From Thermus antranikianii DSM 12462 (GTDB taxonomy: Bacteria; Deinococcota; Deinococci; Deinococcales; Thermaceae): a stretch of DNA of 64,000 bases. Position numbers and translations under genes: made by a program. Location of the stretch: positions 186,001 through 250,000 of the forward strand of contig NZ_AUIW01000002.1 of the NCBI RefSeq assembly GCF_000423905.1, in the 5' to 3' direction. The notes below the pieces were generated by a model. It saw only the letters and a program-made list of their open reading frames with translations, made no database searches and had not been told where the DNA came from. Positions 33,660-43,278 of the stretch are shown in pieces. Numbering within the stretch: the stretch's first letter is position 1; the number at the start of each line of letters is the position of its first letter.

Positions 33660-34058
33660 CTAGCTTAGCCCAAACCGTCTGAGGAGGGGAGGCAGGAGAA
33701 GGTAGAGGCCCACGAGGAGGGCGAAGAAGCTCGCCAAAAGCACCGCCGCTGCCGCCGTGTCCTTGGCCCGCTTGACCAGGGGATGGAATACCGGGCTTAC
33801 CAGGTCGGCCAGGGCCTCGAGGGCGGTGTTCATGAGTTCCAGGGAAAGCACCAGGGCGCTAACGAGCAGCACCGGCACCGGGTCAACTTCCAGCCAAAGG
33901 GCAAGCCCAAGGGCCAAAAGGGCCAAGTAGGCCTCGAGGCGGAAGTTCCGTTGCACCCGCCAGGCGTAGAGAACGCCCTCCCAGGCATATCCCAGGGAAC
34001 GCCAAACGCCCTTTAAAGGGCGAGAATCCTCTCTTGGACGCGGCGGAAGCCCTCCCAA
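33660..34058 (-). CDS. dgkA: diacylglycerol kinase (DgkA type)
   Basis: About 132 residues from TTG 34058, which has GGAGGAGG just before it; an ATG at 34097 would add 13. The core is the prokaryotic DgkA/undecaprenol kinase fold: basic amphipathic N-terminus (WRSLGYAWEGVLYAWRVQRNFR), three membrane helices, ELMNTALEALADLV and KRAKDTAAAAVLL. It phosphorylates diacylglycerol or undecaprenol at the inner membrane. The last 20 codons are duplicated at 31496-31558 across the copper insert. The start overlaps ybeY. Confidence 0.85.
   Translation of the reverse strand: MGGLPPRPREDSRPLKGVWRSLGYAWEGVLYAWRVQRNFRLEAYLALLALGLALWLEVDPVPVLLVSALVLSLELMNTALEALADLVSPVFHPLVKRAKDTAAAAVLLASFFALLVGLYLLLPPLLRRFGLS
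33661..33723. repeat. 63-bp repeat at the 3' end of intact dgkA
   Basis: Partner of 31496-31558, three mismatches in 63. It contains the dgkA stop codon and last codons. Confidence 0.85.
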
Positions 34059-34432
34059 TCCTCCTCCTGTTGATGGTCGTGGCCGAGAAGGTGCCATAGC
34101 CCATGGGCTGCCAGGACAAGCACCTCCTCCTCGAGGGGAACCCCTCTTTCCTCCGCCTGCCTCTTGGCGGTGTCCAGGCTGATCCAGATGTCCCCCAGGT
34201 GGGGGGGTACGAAGGGATCCCCGGGTTCGTAGTGGGGAAAGGAAAGGACATCCGTGGCCTCATCCTCCCCCCACCACTCCCGCTTTAGGGCCCTGATCCT
34301 GCGGTCCCCGGTGAGGATGACCGTGACGGCCTTGTCTCCCACGCCCAGTTCCTTCATTAAGGCGGAAAGGGCCCGGCGGAGCCTGGGGATGAGGCCCCTT
34401 GGCGGACGCTTATTGGCTACGATCTCCACCAC
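34013..34432 (-). CDS. ybeY: endoribonuclease YbeY (16S rRNA maturation)
   Basis: 139 residues from GTG 34432, preceded by GAGGAAG; longer starts read through phoH in another frame and look wrong. The zinc site is HGLWHLLGHDH, the family HxxxHxxxxxH motif. YbeY matures rRNA 3' ends and takes part in ribosome quality control. It overlaps the end of phoH by 23 nt, the usual phoH-ybeY pairing. Confidence 0.94.
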   Translation of the reverse strand: MVEIVANKRPPRGLIPRLRRALSALMKELGVGDKAVTVILTGDRRIRALKREWWGEDEATDVLSFPHYEPGDPFVPPHLGDIWISLDTAKRQAEERGVPLEEEVLVLAAHGLWHLLGHDHQQEEDWEGFRRVQERILAL

Positions 34433-35405
34433 GCTCGGCTTCCTCGTAGGCCTTGATGATGCGGGCCACCAAGGGATGACGCACCACGTCGGACTCCTTG
34501 AAGTACACGAAGGCGATGCCCTCAATGCCCTTGAGGATGTGGATGGCCTCCACCAGCCCCGACTTTTGGTGCTTGGGGAGGTCGATTTGGGTGATGTCCC
34601 CGGTGATGACCATCTTGGAGGAGAAGCCCATGCGGGTGAGGAACATCTTCATCTGCTCCGGGGTGGTGTTTTGGGCCTCGTCCAGGATGATGAAGGCATC
34701 GTTGAGGGTGCGGCCCCGCATGAAGGCCAGGGGGGCCACCTCAATGATGCCGGACTGAAGGTACTGCTCAAAGCGCTCGGCGTCGATCATGTCAAAGAGG
34801 GCATCGTAAAGGGGGCGGAGATAAGGGTCCACCTTGGCCTGGATGTCTCCTGGCAAAAACCCCAGCTTTTCCCCGGCCTCCACCGCTGGCCGGGTGAGGA
34901 TGATGCGCTTAACCCTTTTGGCCCGGAGGTGGCTCACCGCCATGGCCACCGCCAAATAGGTCTTGCCGGTTCCCGCAGGGCCCACCCCGAAGGTGATGTC
35001 ATGGTGGGCGATGGCCTCCACGTACCGCCTTTGCCCGGGGGTTTTGGGCCTGAGACGGCCTGGTAGCGCGAGCTCGGTTTCCGGGGTGGTGGCCTGGTAC
35101 AGACCCTCCCCTTGCAAGGCCAAGGCCACGGATTGTTCCAGGGTGGGCTGGTCCAGCTCCGCTCCTTGCCTGAGGAGGGCCAAGAGGTCCCGCACGGCCC
35201 GCTCGGCCACCTCCACCGCTTCCTGGTCACCCTCCAGCTCCACCTGGTTGCCCCGCATGATGAGCTTGAGCCGGTCGCCGAAGGCCTCCCGGAAAAGGGA
35301 ACGGAGCTTCTTCAGGTTTCGGTCTGCCTGGCCTAAAAAGGCCAGGGTTTCCTCGGGTTTTAGGGGGATCACCAGCCTTTGGGCTTCTTCAGGATTTCGT
35401 GCCAT
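34410..35405 (-). CDS. phoH: PhoH-like ATPase
   Basis: 331 residues. A small N-terminal KH-like part (to about 100) precedes the PhoH nucleotide-binding domain with Walker [31 protein letters not shown], Walker [12 protein letters not shown] and [17 protein letters not shown] cytoplasmic ATPase or putative RNA helicase co-occurring with YbeY. It overlaps the downstream ybeY gene and the upstream Pro-rich gene. Confidence 0.94.
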   Translation of the reverse strand: MARNPEEAQRLVIPLKPEETLAFLGQADRNLKKLRSLFREAFGDRLKLIMRGNQVELEGDQEAVEVAERAVRDLLALLRQGAELDQPTLEQSVALALQGEGLYQATTPETELALPGRLRPKTPGQRRYVEAIAHHDITFGVGPAGTGKTYLAVAMAVSHLRAKRVKRIILTRPAVEAGEKLGFLPGDIQAKVDPYLRPLYDALFDMIDAERFEQYLQSGIIEVAPLAFMRGRTLNDAFIILDEAQNTTPEQMKMFLTRMGFSSKMVITGDITQIDLPKHQKSGLVEAIHILKGIEGIAFVYFKESDVVRHPLVARIIKAYEEAERGGDRSQ

Positions 35406-35773
35406 ATCACCCCTTTCAGGATGCTTTCGCCGTCGGTGGTGAGCAGCCTTTTCCGCGGGCGCTTCCTTCGCTCTTCCTCCGGCAGGGATACCTCGCGGAA
35501 CCGCACTTCCAAGGGTTGCCGTTCGGGGCTATAGGGCCGTTCTAAACTCTCCGCTTCCGGTTTCTTGGGTGCGGGAAGGGATGGGGGCGGCGGGGTCTTG
35601 GGCTTGGGCCGGGCCCTGGGCTTGGGGCGGGGTAGGGGTTCCGGTGGAGGCAGGTCCTCGGGAAATCCCGGGGGAATGGGGGGAGGCTGGCCCCGGCGGC
35701 TTAAGCCCTGCAGGGCCGGGATGACGATGAAGAAGAGCAGGAAGAGGAGACCCAGAAGGTCATCTAGGCTCAT
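35369..35773 (-). CDS. small membrane-anchored Pro-rich protein
   Basis: 134 residues, no family recognised. An N-terminal membrane helix ([19 protein letters not shown]) leads into a Pro/Lys/Arg-rich linker (about 28-75) and a short charged C-terminal part ending [28 protein letters not shown]. The start overlaps the floA stop (ATGAG) and its end overlaps phoH by 37 nt, so it is firmly in the operon. The layout suggests an anchor joining FloA membrane domains to a cytoplasmic partner; this is inference. Confidence 0.75.
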   Translation of the reverse strand: MSLDDLLGLLFLLFFIVIPALQGLSRRGQPPPIPPGFPEDLPPPEPLPRPKPRARPKPKTPPPPSLPAPKKPEAESLERPYSPERQPLEVRFREVSLPEEERRKRPRKRLLTTDGESILKGVIWHEILKKPKGW

Positions 35774-36747
35774 TCCTCACCCTCGGGCTTGGCGGCCCGG
35801 CTGATGGACTCCCGCATGTCGGTGTCGGCCTCGATGTTCTTCAAGCGGTAGTAGTCCATGACCCCGAGCCTTCCCGTGCGCAAGGCCTCCGCCAGGGCCA
35901 GGGGCACCTGGGCCTGGGCCTCCACCAGCTTGGCCCGCATGGCCTCCACCAGGGCCCGGTTCTCCTGCTCGGCGGCCACCGCCATGGCCCGGCGTTCCTC
36001 CGCCTTGGCCTGGGCGATCTTCTTGTCGGCCTCCGCCTGGTCGATCTGAAGCTGGGCCCCGATGTTCTTGCCCACGTCCACGTCGGCGATGTCCACGGAG
36101 AGGATCTCGAAGGCGGTGCCGGCATCCAGGCCCTTTTCCAGCACGGTTTTGCTGATGCGATCCGGGTTTTCCAGGACTTCCTTGTGGGAGTTGGCGCTGC
36201 CGATGGTGGTCACGATGCCTTCCCCCACCCGGGCGATGATGGTTTCCTCCCCAGCCCCGCCCACCAGGCGGTCGATGTTGGCCCTTACCGTTACCCGGGC
36301 CGTGGCCAGAAGCTGGATCCCGTCCTTGGCCACTGCGGCCACCATGGGGGTCTGGATCACCTTGGGGTTCACGGAAACCCGCACCGCCTCCAGAACATCC
36401 CGCCCCGCCAGGTCGATGGCCGCCGCCCGGTCAAAGGTGAGCTTGATGCCCGCTTTGTCGGCGGCGATCAGGGCATCCACCACCCGGTCCACGTTGCCCC
36501 CGGCCAGGTAGTGGGCCTCGAGGCGGTCCAGACGGACATCCAACCCCGCCTTGGTGGCCTTGATGAGGGGGTAGATGATCTTGGCCGGGGGAACCCGCCT
36601 CAGGCGCATGGCCACCAGGGTGATCAAGGGCACCCTGACCCCTGCGGCCCAGGCGGAGATCCAGAGGCCTACCGGGATAAAGCTGAAGAAAAGAAAGATG
36701 AGGATGAGAACAACAAAGGCCAGAAAGAGCACGCCGAGTCCTTCCAT
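35770..36747 (-). CDS. floA: flotillin-like protein FloA
   Basis: 325 residues. One N-terminal membrane hairpin ([27 protein letters not shown]), then an SPFH/band-7 domain and a coiled-coil rich in Ala, Glu and Lys ([47 protein letters not shown]). It is the YqfA/FloA type that oligomerises in membrane microdomains. The gene lies 1 bp after nfeD, the typical flotillin-NfeD pair. Confidence 0.93.
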   Translation of the reverse strand: MEGLGVLFLAFVVLILIFLFFSFIPVGLWISAWAAGVRVPLITLVAMRLRRVPPAKIIYPLIKATKAGLDVRLDRLEAHYLAGGNVDRVVDALIAADKAGIKLTFDRAAAIDLAGRDVLEAVRVSVNPKVIQTPMVAAVAKDGIQLLATARVTVRANIDRLVGGAGEETIIARVGEGIVTTIGSANSHKEVLENPDRISKTVLEKGLDAGTAFEILSVDIADVDVGKNIGAQLQIDQAEADKKIAQAKAEERRAMAVAAEQENRALVEAMRAKLVEAQAQVPLALAEALRTGRLGVMDYYRLKNIEADTDMRESISRAAKPEGEE

Positions 36748-36748
36748 A

Positions 36749-38017
36749 TCATTCCTCCAAGGCTTCCACCACCACCGTGGGTCCCCTGACCTCCACCACC
36801 CTTAGGGTGGTGCCCTTGGGCAGGAAACCCCGGTTGGCCACCACATCGATGCGCTTGTTGCCGAAGCGGGCCACCCCGCCAGGCCTCAGGTCGGTGAGGG
36901 CCACGCCGATGGCGCCCACCTCCACCTCGTCCCCGGTGGCGTGTTCGGAGATGGTGCTTTCCAGCACCAAGGCCCTTGCCGGACGGGTCCTGGGTAGGAA
37001 GCGAAAGACCAGGAGCAGGCCGAGGCCCAAAGCGATCACCGCGATGGCGATGACCATGAGGGCGTTCTCCCCGAAGGTGAAGTACACGGAGGCCAATATG
37101 GATCCCACGCCCAAGGCTCCAGCGATGCCGAACCCAGGGAAGAGGAAGGCCTCGGCCAGGAGGAGGGCCACCCCCAGAAAGAAGAGAACCAGCTCGAAGG
37201 CCCCGGAAAGCCCGGCGAGCCACCCTCCGGCAAAGTAAAGGGCTAAAAACGCCAGGCCCAAGGTCCCCATGACCCCGAAGCCCGGGGTGAAGAGCTCGAG
37301 GAGGAGAAGGAGAAGCCCAAGGGCCAAGAGAAGCCCCGCCACGGTGGAGCTGGTGAGGAACCGGGCCACCTGCACCCTGGGGCCGGGCTCGAGCCTTTCC
37401 GTTTCCAGGCTGTACCCTGCCTGGCGCAGAGCCTCGGAGAGGCTTCCTGCCTTGAAGTCCGCCACCTTGAGCTCCACCGCCTTGTCGGCGGAAAGGGTGA
37501 GGGGCTCTCCTTTGGCGGAAAGGCCAGGGATCTCCACCTGGGGGTCCACCATGGCCTCCGCCAGCTCCACCGGCCTTCCCCGGGCCTCGGCCACCGCGCG
37601 GAACTTGCCCTTAAGGGCGGAGATGATCTTCTGGTCCGCCGCCTGGGGTTGCTGCAGGGGAAGAGCCACCACCGGCAGGGCCGCCCCGATCTCCGAGCCC
37701 GGCAGCATGGCGATTTGGCGGCAGGAAAGGGCGATCAAGGCCCCAGCGGAAAAGGCGTTCTGCACCACCGCCAGGGTGGGAAGGGGGGTTTGCAGGATCC
37801 GGTCGGAGATACGGATGGCGGCGTCCACCCGGCCCCCTGGGGTGTCGATGAGAAAGGTCACACCGCTGGCTCCTTCCCGCTCGGCGCGGGCTAGAGCCTG
37901 CTCCACAAAGACCGCCAAGGCGGGGTCAATCTCCCCCTGGATGGGAATGAGGTAGGTTTTCCCCAGGGCCAGGGAGAGTAGGAAACATAGGGCAAGGAGC
38001 CTTTTCACCGTCCTCAT
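36749..38017 (-). CDS. nfeD: NfeD-family membrane serine protease
   Basis: About 422 residues from ATG 38017. A signal peptide or TM ([14 protein letters not shown]) is followed by a ClpP-class protease domain ([67 protein letters not shown] with the likely Ser in FSAGA), about four membrane helices (250-345), and a C-terminal OB-like NfeD domain ([24 protein letters not shown]). Partner of FloA in membrane protein quality control. TATAGA touches the ATG, so a leaderless start at GTG 38008 is possible. Confidence 0.9.
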   Translation of the reverse strand: MRTVKRLLALCFLLSLALGKTYLIPIQGEIDPALAVFVEQALARAEREGASGVTFLIDTPGGRVDAAIRISDRILQTPLPTLAVVQNAFSAGALIALSCRQIAMLPGSEIGAALPVVALPLQQPQAADQKIISALKGKFRAVAEARGRPVELAEAMVDPQVEIPGLSAKGEPLTLSADKAVELKVADFKAGSLSEALRQAGYSLETERLEPGPRVQVARFLTSSTVAGLLLALGLLLLLLELFTPGFGVMGTLGLAFLALYFAGGWLAGLSGAFELVLFFLGVALLLAEAFLFPGFGIAGALGVGSILASVYFTFGENALMVIAIAVIALGLGLLLVFRFLPRTRPARALVLESTISEHATGDEVEVGAIGVALTDLRPGGVARFGNKRIDVVANRGFLPKGTTLRVVEVRGPTVVVEALEE

Positions 38018-38027
38018 TCTATACGGC

Positions 38028-38056
38028 TTGGGTGAGGAAGTGTGGTGGGGTATCCT
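38028..38056 (+). promoter_or_regulatory. promoter of aroE (leaderless)
   Basis: TTGGGT (38028-38033), 17-nt spacer, TATCCT (38051-38056), then 7 nt to ATG 38064. No ribosome-binding site, so transcription likely begins at the start codon. Confidence 0.7.
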
Positions 38057-38063
38057 GAAGTTC

Positions 38064-38858
38064 ATGCTGCGCCTGGCGGTGTTGGGCAGTCCCATTGCCC
38101 ACTCCCTGTCCCCGGCCATGCACCGGTACGCCTTGAGCTCCCTGGGCCTGGAGGGGAGCTACGAGGCCTTGGAAACCCCCCTCGAGGCCCTAAAGGACCG
38201 CCTGGAGGAGGTGCGCCGGGAATACCGGGGCGTGAACCTGACCATTCCCCTTAAGGAGGCGGCCTTGCCCCTTTTGGATTGGGTTTCCCCGGAAGCCCAG
38301 GCCATTGGGGCGGTGAACACGGTGCTTTCCGTGGAGGGGAGGCTTCTCGGCTTCAACACCGATGCCCCTGGGTTTTTGCAGGCCCTGAAGGCCGGGGGGA
38401 TTCCCCTCATGGGCCCTGCCTTGGTCCTGGGGGCCGGGGGGGCGGGGCGGGCGGTGGCCTGGGCCTTAAGGGAGGCGGGCCTCGAGGTCTGGATCTGGAA
38501 CCGCACCTGGAAAAGGGCCTTGGCCCTGGCGGAGGAGTTTGGGCTGAAGGCGGTTCCCTTGGAACGGGCCCAGGAGGCAAGGCTCCTGGTAAACGCCACC
38601 AGCGTGGGGCTTAAGGACCCAGGGGCTACTCCCTTGCCGGCTGAGTTTTTCCCCAAGGAAGGGGCCGTGGTGGACCTGGTCTACCGGCCCCTCTGGACCC
38701 GGTTGTTAAGGGAGGCGAGGGAAAGGGGCCTTCAGGTACAGACGGGGCTTCCCATGCTGGCCTGGCAGGGGGCCTTGGCCTTCCGCGTCTGGACAGGCCT
38801 TCTCCCAGACCCCAGGGGCATGGAGGAGGCGGCCCGCCAGGCCCTGGAGGGGGAGTGA
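38064..38858 (+). CDS. aroE: shikimate dehydrogenase
   Basis: 264 residues. Substrate residues lie in GSPIAHSLSPAMH, VNLTIPLKE (catalytic Lys), AVNTV and GFNTDAPGF; the NADP Rossmann loop is LGAGGAGRAVAWAL with WNRTWKRA; the C-terminal helix has LPMLAWQGALAF. It reduces 3-dehydroshikimate to shikimate in aromatic amino acid synthesis. Start ATG 38064 is fixed by the promoter 7 nt upstream. Confidence 0.97.
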   Translation: MLRLAVLGSPIAHSLSPAMHRYALSSLGLEGSYEALETPLEALKDRLEEVRREYRGVNLTIPLKEAALPLLDWVSPEAQAIGAVNTVLSVEGRLLGFNTDAPGFLQALKAGGIPLMGPALVLGAGGAGRAVAWALREAGLEVWIWNRTWKRALALAEEFGLKAVPLERAQEARLLVNATSVGLKDPGATPLPAEFFPKEGAVVDLVYRPLWTRLLREARERGLQVQTGLPMLAWQGALAFRVWTGLLPDPRGMEEAARQALEGE

Positions 38859-39437
38859 ATGGCCTATACCCTGGCGGCCCCGGTGGTTCACGAGGAGATC
38901 ATCCAGAAGAGCCGCTTCATCGCCAAGGCGGCCCCGGTGGCCTCGGAGGAGGAAGCCTTGGCCTTTTTGCAGGCCCACCGGGAACCCCAGGCCACCCACA
39001 ACGGCTACGCCTACAAGCTGGGCAATCTCTACCGCTTCTTTGACGACGGCGAGCCCACAGGCACGGCGGGTAAGCCCATCCTCCACGCCATTCAGGCCCA
39101 AGGGCTGGATAGGGTGGTGGTTTTGGTGGTGCGCTATTTCGGTGGGGTCAAGCTGGGGGCCGGGGGGCTTGTCCGGGCCTACGGGGGGGTGGCTGCGGAG
39201 GCCCTGAGGCGGGCTTCCAAGGTGCCCTTGATGGAGTGGGAGGAGGTGCGGTTTGTGGTCCCTTTTCCCCAGGTGGGCCGGGTGCACAGGCTCTTAGCCT
39301 CCCGCTCCTGGACGGCTTTGGAGGAGTACCTGGCGGAGGGGGTGCGGTTTCACCTCAGGCTTCCCGCAGAGGAAAAGGAGGCTTTTTTGCAGGAGCTCAG
39401 GGACCTCACCCGGGGGCAGGTGCGCTGGGAAGGCTAG
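38859..39437 (+). CDS. yigZ: IMPACT/YigZ-family protein
   Basis: 192 residues. The family signature is clear: KSRFIAKAAPV, DDGEPTGTAGKPIL and VVVRYFGGVKLGAGGLVRAYGG in the N-terminal UPF0029 domain, then a small C-terminal ferredoxin-like domain. Function in bacteria is uncertain; related IMPACT proteins act on translation. ATG comes straight after the aroE stop (TGAATG). Confidence 0.93.
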   Translation: MAYTLAAPVVHEEIIQKSRFIAKAAPVASEEEALAFLQAHREPQATHNGYAYKLGNLYRFFDDGEPTGTAGKPILHAIQAQGLDRVVVLVVRYFGGVKLGAGGLVRAYGGVAAEALRRASKVPLMEWEEVRFVVPFPQVGRVHRLLASRSWTALEEYLAEGVRFHLRLPAEEKEAFLQELRDLTRGQVRWEG

Positions 39438-39439
39438 GG

Positions 39440-39445
39440 TAGCAT
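39440..39445 (+). promoter_or_regulatory. -10 box of polA (leaderless layout)
   Basis: TAGCAT within GGGTAGCAT, 7 nt before ATG 39453; no clear -35, no ribosome-binding site. Confidence 0.5.
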
Positions 39446-39452
39446 AAGGGCG

Positions 39453-41945
39453 ATGCTGCCCCTTTTTGAGCCCAAGGGCCGGGTGCTTCTGGTGGACGGC
39501 CACCACCTGGCCTACCGTACCTTTTTTGCCCTGAAGGGCCTCACCACCAGCCGCGGGGAGCCGGTCCAAGCGGTGTACGGCTTTGCCAAGAGCCTTTTGA
39601 AGGCGCTAAGGGAAGACGGGGATGTGGTGATCGTGGTGTTTGACGCCAAGGCCCCCTCCTTCCGCCACCAGACCTACGAGGCCTACAAGGCGGGGCGGGC
39701 TCCCACCCCCGAGGACTTTCCCCGGCAGCTTGCCCTTATCAAGGAGATGGTGGACCTTTTGGGTCTGGAGCGCCTCGAGGTGCCGGGCTTTGAGGCGGAC
39801 GACGTCCTGGCCACCCTGGCCAAGAAGGCGGAGAAGGAAGGCTACGAGGTGCGCATCCTCACCGCGGACCGGGACCTCTACCAGCTTCTTTCGGACCGAA
39901 TCTCCATCCTTCACCCGGAGGGTTACCTGATCACCCCGGAGTGGCTTTGGGAGAAGTATGGGCTTAAGCCTTCCCAGTGGGTGGACTACCGGGCCTTGGC
40001 CGGGGACCCTTCCGACAACATCCCCGGCGTGAAGGGCATCGGGGAGAAGACGGCGGCCAAGCTGATCCGGGAGTGGGGAAGCCTGGAAAACCTTCTTAAG
40101 CACCTGGAACAGGTGAAACCTGCCTCCGTGCGGGAGAAGATCCTTAGCCACATGGAGGACCTCAAGCTATCCCTGGAGCTATCCCGGGTGTACACGGATT
40201 TGCCCCTTCAGGTGGACTTCGCCCGGCGCCGGGAGCCGGACCGGGAGGGGCTTAAGGCCTTTTTGGAGAGGTTGGAGTTCGGAAGCCTCCTCCACGAGTT
40301 CGGCCTGTTGGAAAGCCCGGTGGCGGCGGAGGAAGCTCCCTGGCCACCCCCCGAGGGAGCCTTCGTGGGGTACGTTCTTTCTCGCCCCGAGCCCATGTGG
40401 GCGGAGCTTAACGCCTTGGCCGCCGCCTGGGAGGGAAGGGTTTACCGGGCGGAGGATCCCTTGGAGGCCTTGCGGGGGCTTAGGGAGGTGAGGGGGCTTT
40501 TGGCCAAGGACCTGGCGGTGCTGGCCCTGAGGGAAGGGATTGCCCTGGCACCGGGCGATGACCCCATGCTCCTCGCCTACCTCCTGGATCCTTCCAACAC
40601 CGCCCCCGAAGGGGTAGCCCGGCGCTACGGGGGGGAGTGGACCGGGGAGGCGGGGGAAAGGGCGTTGCTTTCCGAAAGGCTTTACGCCGCCCTCCTGGAG
40701 CGGCTTAAGGGGGAGGAGAGGCTTCTTTGGCTTTACGAGGAGGTGGAAAAGCCCCTTTCGCGGGTCCTGGCCCACATGGAGGCCACGGGGGTACGGTTGG
40801 ATGTGGCCTATTTGAAGGCCCTTTCCCTGGAGGTGGAGGCGGAGCTCAGGCGCCTTGAGGAGGAGGTACACCGACTGGCCGGGCATCCTTTCAACCTGAA
40901 CTCCCGGGACCAGCTGGAAAGGGTCCTCTTTGACGAGCTTGGGCTTCCTGCCATCGGCAAGACGGAGAAGACCGGCAAGCGCTCCACCAGCGCCGCCGTT
41001 TTGGAGGCCTTGCGGGAGGCTCATCCCATCGTGGACCGCATCCTCCAGTACCGGGAGCTTGCCAAGCTCAAGGGAACCTACATCGACCCCTTGCCCGCCC
41101 TGGTCCACCCCAAGACGAACCGCCTCCACACCCGTTTCAACCAGACGGCCACCGCCACGGGGAGGCTTAGCAGCTCGGATCCCAACCTGCAAAATATCCC
41201 CGTGCGCACCCCTTTGGGCCAGCGGATCCGCCGGGCCTTCGTGGCCGAGGAGGGGTGGAGGCTGGTGGTTTTGGACTACAGCCAGATTGAGCTCAGGGTC
41301 CTGGCGCACCTTTCTGGGGACGAGAACCTGATCCGGGTCTTCCAGGAGGGCCAGGACATCCACACCCAGACGGCCAGCTGGATGTTCGGCGTGCCCCCCG
41401 AGGCCGTGGATTCCCTGATGCGCCGGGCGGCCAAGACCATCAATTTCGGCGTCCTCTACGGCATGTCCGCCCACCGGCTTTCGGGAGAGCTGGCCATTCC
41501 CTACGAGGAAGCGGTGGCTTTCATCGAGCGGTATTTCCAGAGCTACCCCAAGGTGCGGGCCTGGATTGAGAAAACCCTGGCGGAAGGACGGGAACGGGGC
41601 TACGTGGAAACCCTCTTTGGCCGCCGGCGCTACGTGCCCGACTTGGCTTCCCGGGTGAAGAGCATCCGGGAGGCAGCGGAGCGCATGGCCTTCAACATGC
41701 CGGTACAGGGGACCGCCGCGGATTTGATGAAACTGGCCATGGTGAAGCTCTTTCCCAGGCTTCAGGAGCTGGGGGCCAGGATGCTTTTGCAGGTGCACGA
41801 CGAACTGGTCCTCGAGGTGCCCAAGGAGCAAGCGGAGGAAGTTGCCCAAGAGGCCAAGCGGACCATGGAGGAGGTGTGGCCCCTCAAGGTGCCCTTGGAG
41901 GTGGAGGTGGGCATCGGCGAGGACTGGCTTTCCGCCAAGGCCTAG
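39453..41945 (+). CDS. polA: DNA polymerase I (Taq type)
   Basis: 830 residues. The 5'-nuclease domain (1-290) has LLVDGHHLAYRTFFAL, VVIVVFDAKAPSFRH, FEADDVLATLA, ILTADRDLYQLL and GDPSDNIPGVKGIGEKTA. The central exonuclease-fold region (291-420) lacks the acidic catalytic residues, as in Taq polymerase, so no proofreading is expected. The polymerase domain has motif A DYSQIELRV (Asp608), motif B RRAAKTINFGVLYG and motif C VHDELV (Asp783). It works in repair and Okazaki-fragment processing. Sequence is closest, from memory, to the T. brockianus/T. scotoductus group. Confidence 0.99.
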   Translation: MLPLFEPKGRVLLVDGHHLAYRTFFALKGLTTSRGEPVQAVYGFAKSLLKALREDGDVVIVVFDAKAPSFRHQTYEAYKAGRAPTPEDFPRQLALIKEMVDLLGLERLEVPGFEADDVLATLAKKAEKEGYEVRILTADRDLYQLLSDRISILHPEGYLITPEWLWEKYGLKPSQWVDYRALAGDPSDNIPGVKGIGEKTAAKLIREWGSLENLLKHLEQVKPASVREKILSHMEDLKLSLELSRVYTDLPLQVDFARRREPDREGLKAFLERLEFGSLLHEFGLLESPVAAEEAPWPPPEGAFVGYVLSRPEPMWAELNALAAAWEGRVYRAEDPLEALRGLREVRGLLAKDLAVLALREGIALAPGDDPMLLAYLLDPSNTAPEGVARRYGGEWTGEAGERALLSERLYAALLERLKGEERLLWLYEEVEKPLSRVLAHMEATGVRLDVAYLKALSLEVEAELRRLEEEVHRLAGHPFNLNSRDQLERVLFDELGLPAIGKTEKTGKRSTSAAVLEALREAHPIVDRILQYRELAKLKGTYIDPLPALVHPKTNRLHTRFNQTATATGRLSSSDPNLQNIPVRTPLGQRIRRAFVAEEGWRLVVLDYSQIELRVLAHLSGDENLIRVFQEGQDIHTQTASWMFGVPPEAVDSLMRRAAKTINFGVLYGMSAHRLSGELAIPYEEAVAFIERYFQSYPKVRAWIEKTLAEGRERGYVETLFGRRRYVPDLASRVKSIREAAERMAFNMPVQGTAADLMKLAMVKLFPRLQELGARMLLQVHDELVLEVPKEQAEEVAQEAKRTMEEVWPLKVPLEVEVGIGEDWLSAKA

Positions 41946-41956
41946 GGGTCGTGGGG

Positions 41957-41962
41957 TATAGT
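41957..41962 (+). promoter_or_regulatory. -10 box of glmM (leaderless layout)
   Basis: TATAGT, 7 nt before ATG 41970; no ribosome-binding site. Confidence 0.5.
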
Positions 41963-41969
41963 CGTTCCC

Positions 41970-43271
41970 ATGAGGCGTTACTTCGGCACCGACGGGGTGC
42001 GGGGGGAGGCGGGCAAGCACCCCCTTACCCCCGGGTTTGTCCTTAAGCTTGGCCAAGCGGCGGGGGCCTATCTTCGCAAGGTGAGCCCTAGGCCTGTGGT
42101 CCTCCTGGCCAAGGATACCCGGGAGTCCAGCGATCTTCTGGAGGCCGCCTTGGCGGCGGGGCTTATGAGCCAGGGGGTCAGGGTGGAGCACCTGGGGGTG
42201 CTCCCCACCCCGGGGGTGGCCTATCTCACACGGCACCTTAAGGCTAGCGCCGGGGCCATGATCTCCGCCAGCCACAACCCTTACCAGGACAACGGCATCA
42301 AGTTTTTCGGGCCCGAGGGCGAGAAGCTTCCCGACCCCGCGGAGGAGGAGATCGAAGCCCTCCTGGAGGAGGAGCATCCCACGCGGGGCATCGGTACTGT
42401 GGGGGATTTTCGGGAGGCGGAGAGGATGTACCTGGACTTTCTCCTGGCCCATGCTCCCGACCTTTCGGGCCTAAGGATCGGCCTAGACCTGGCCCACGGG
42501 GCCACCTACCGCCTGGGACCCAGGCTCTTCCAACGGGCGGGAGCCGAGGTGATGGCCTTCTTCAACACCCCGGATGGCCGGAACATCAACAGAGCCTGCG
42601 GTTCCACGCATCCCGAGGCCCTGGCCCGCTTTGTGGTGGAGCTGGATCTGGACCTGGGTATCGCCTTTGATGGGGATGGGGATAGGGTGCAGTTCATAGA
42701 CCGAAAAGGACGGCTTTTTCACGGGGATCATATCCTCTACCTCACCGCCTTGGCCTTTCAGGAAAAGGGGGTGGTGGGAACGGTGATGAGCAATATGGGC
42801 CTGGAGGTGGCCCTGAAGGAGAAGGGTCTGGCCTTCCACCGGGCGGCGGTGGGAGACCGGTACGTTTTGGAGATGATGAAGGAAAAAGGGCTTTTCCTGG
42901 GCGGGGAACCCTCGGGGCACGTGATCTTCCTCAAGCACCACACCACAGGGGATGGCCTTCTCACCGCCCTCCTCACCCTAAAGGCCCTAAAGGTCCTGGG
43001 AGGGGATCTTGCGGATTGGTACGAGGCGTTGCCCATGTACCCCCAGGTGCTTTTGAACGTGCGGGTTTCCGACAAGAATAGGGTCATGGCCCATCCCCGG
43101 CTGAAGGAGGCGGTAAAGGAGGTGGAGGGAAGGCTTGGGGGCTTTGGGCGGGTGAACGTGCGTCCCTCGGGGACTGAGCCGGTGGTGAGGGTTATGGTGG
43201 AGGCCAAGGAAGGGGCGGAGGAGGTGGCGAGGAAGCTTGCCGATTTGGTTTCCCGCCTGGACCGGGAGTAG
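41970..43271 (+). CDS. glmM: phosphoglucosamine mutase
   Basis: 433 residues. MRRYFGTDGVRGEAG at the N-terminus, active-site Ser101 in ISASHNPYQDNGIKFF, metal loop DGDGDRVQFID, sugar loop GGEPSGHVIF and phosphate loop RPSGTEPVVRVMVE. It converts glucosamine-6-phosphate to glucosamine-1-phosphate for peptidoglycan precursors. ISASHNP and GTDGVRGEA mark GlmM over phosphomannomutase. Confidence 0.97.
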   Translation: MRRYFGTDGVRGEAGKHPLTPGFVLKLGQAAGAYLRKVSPRPVVLLAKDTRESSDLLEAALAAGLMSQGVRVEHLGVLPTPGVAYLTRHLKASAGAMISASHNPYQDNGIKFFGPEGEKLPDPAEEEIEALLEEEHPTRGIGTVGDFREAERMYLDFLLAHAPDLSGLRIGLDLAHGATYRLGPRLFQRAGAEVMAFFNTPDGRNINRACGSTHPEALARFVVELDLDLGIAFDGDGDRVQFIDRKGRLFHGDHILYLTALAFQEKGVVGTVMSNMGLEVALKEKGLAFHRAAVGDRYVLEMMKEKGLFLGGEPSGHVIFLKHHTTGDGLLTALLTLKALKVLGGDLADWYEALPMYPQVLLNVRVSDKNRVMAHPRLKEAVKEVEGRLGGFGRVNVRPSGTEPVVRVMVEAKEGAEEVARKLADLVSRLDRE

Positions 43272-43278
43272 GCTGAGG

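Noticed and set aside
39453-41945. Proofreading 3'-5' exonuclease activity in DNA polymerase I
   Set aside because: The central domain lacks the acidic metal-binding motifs, as in other Thermus polymerases.
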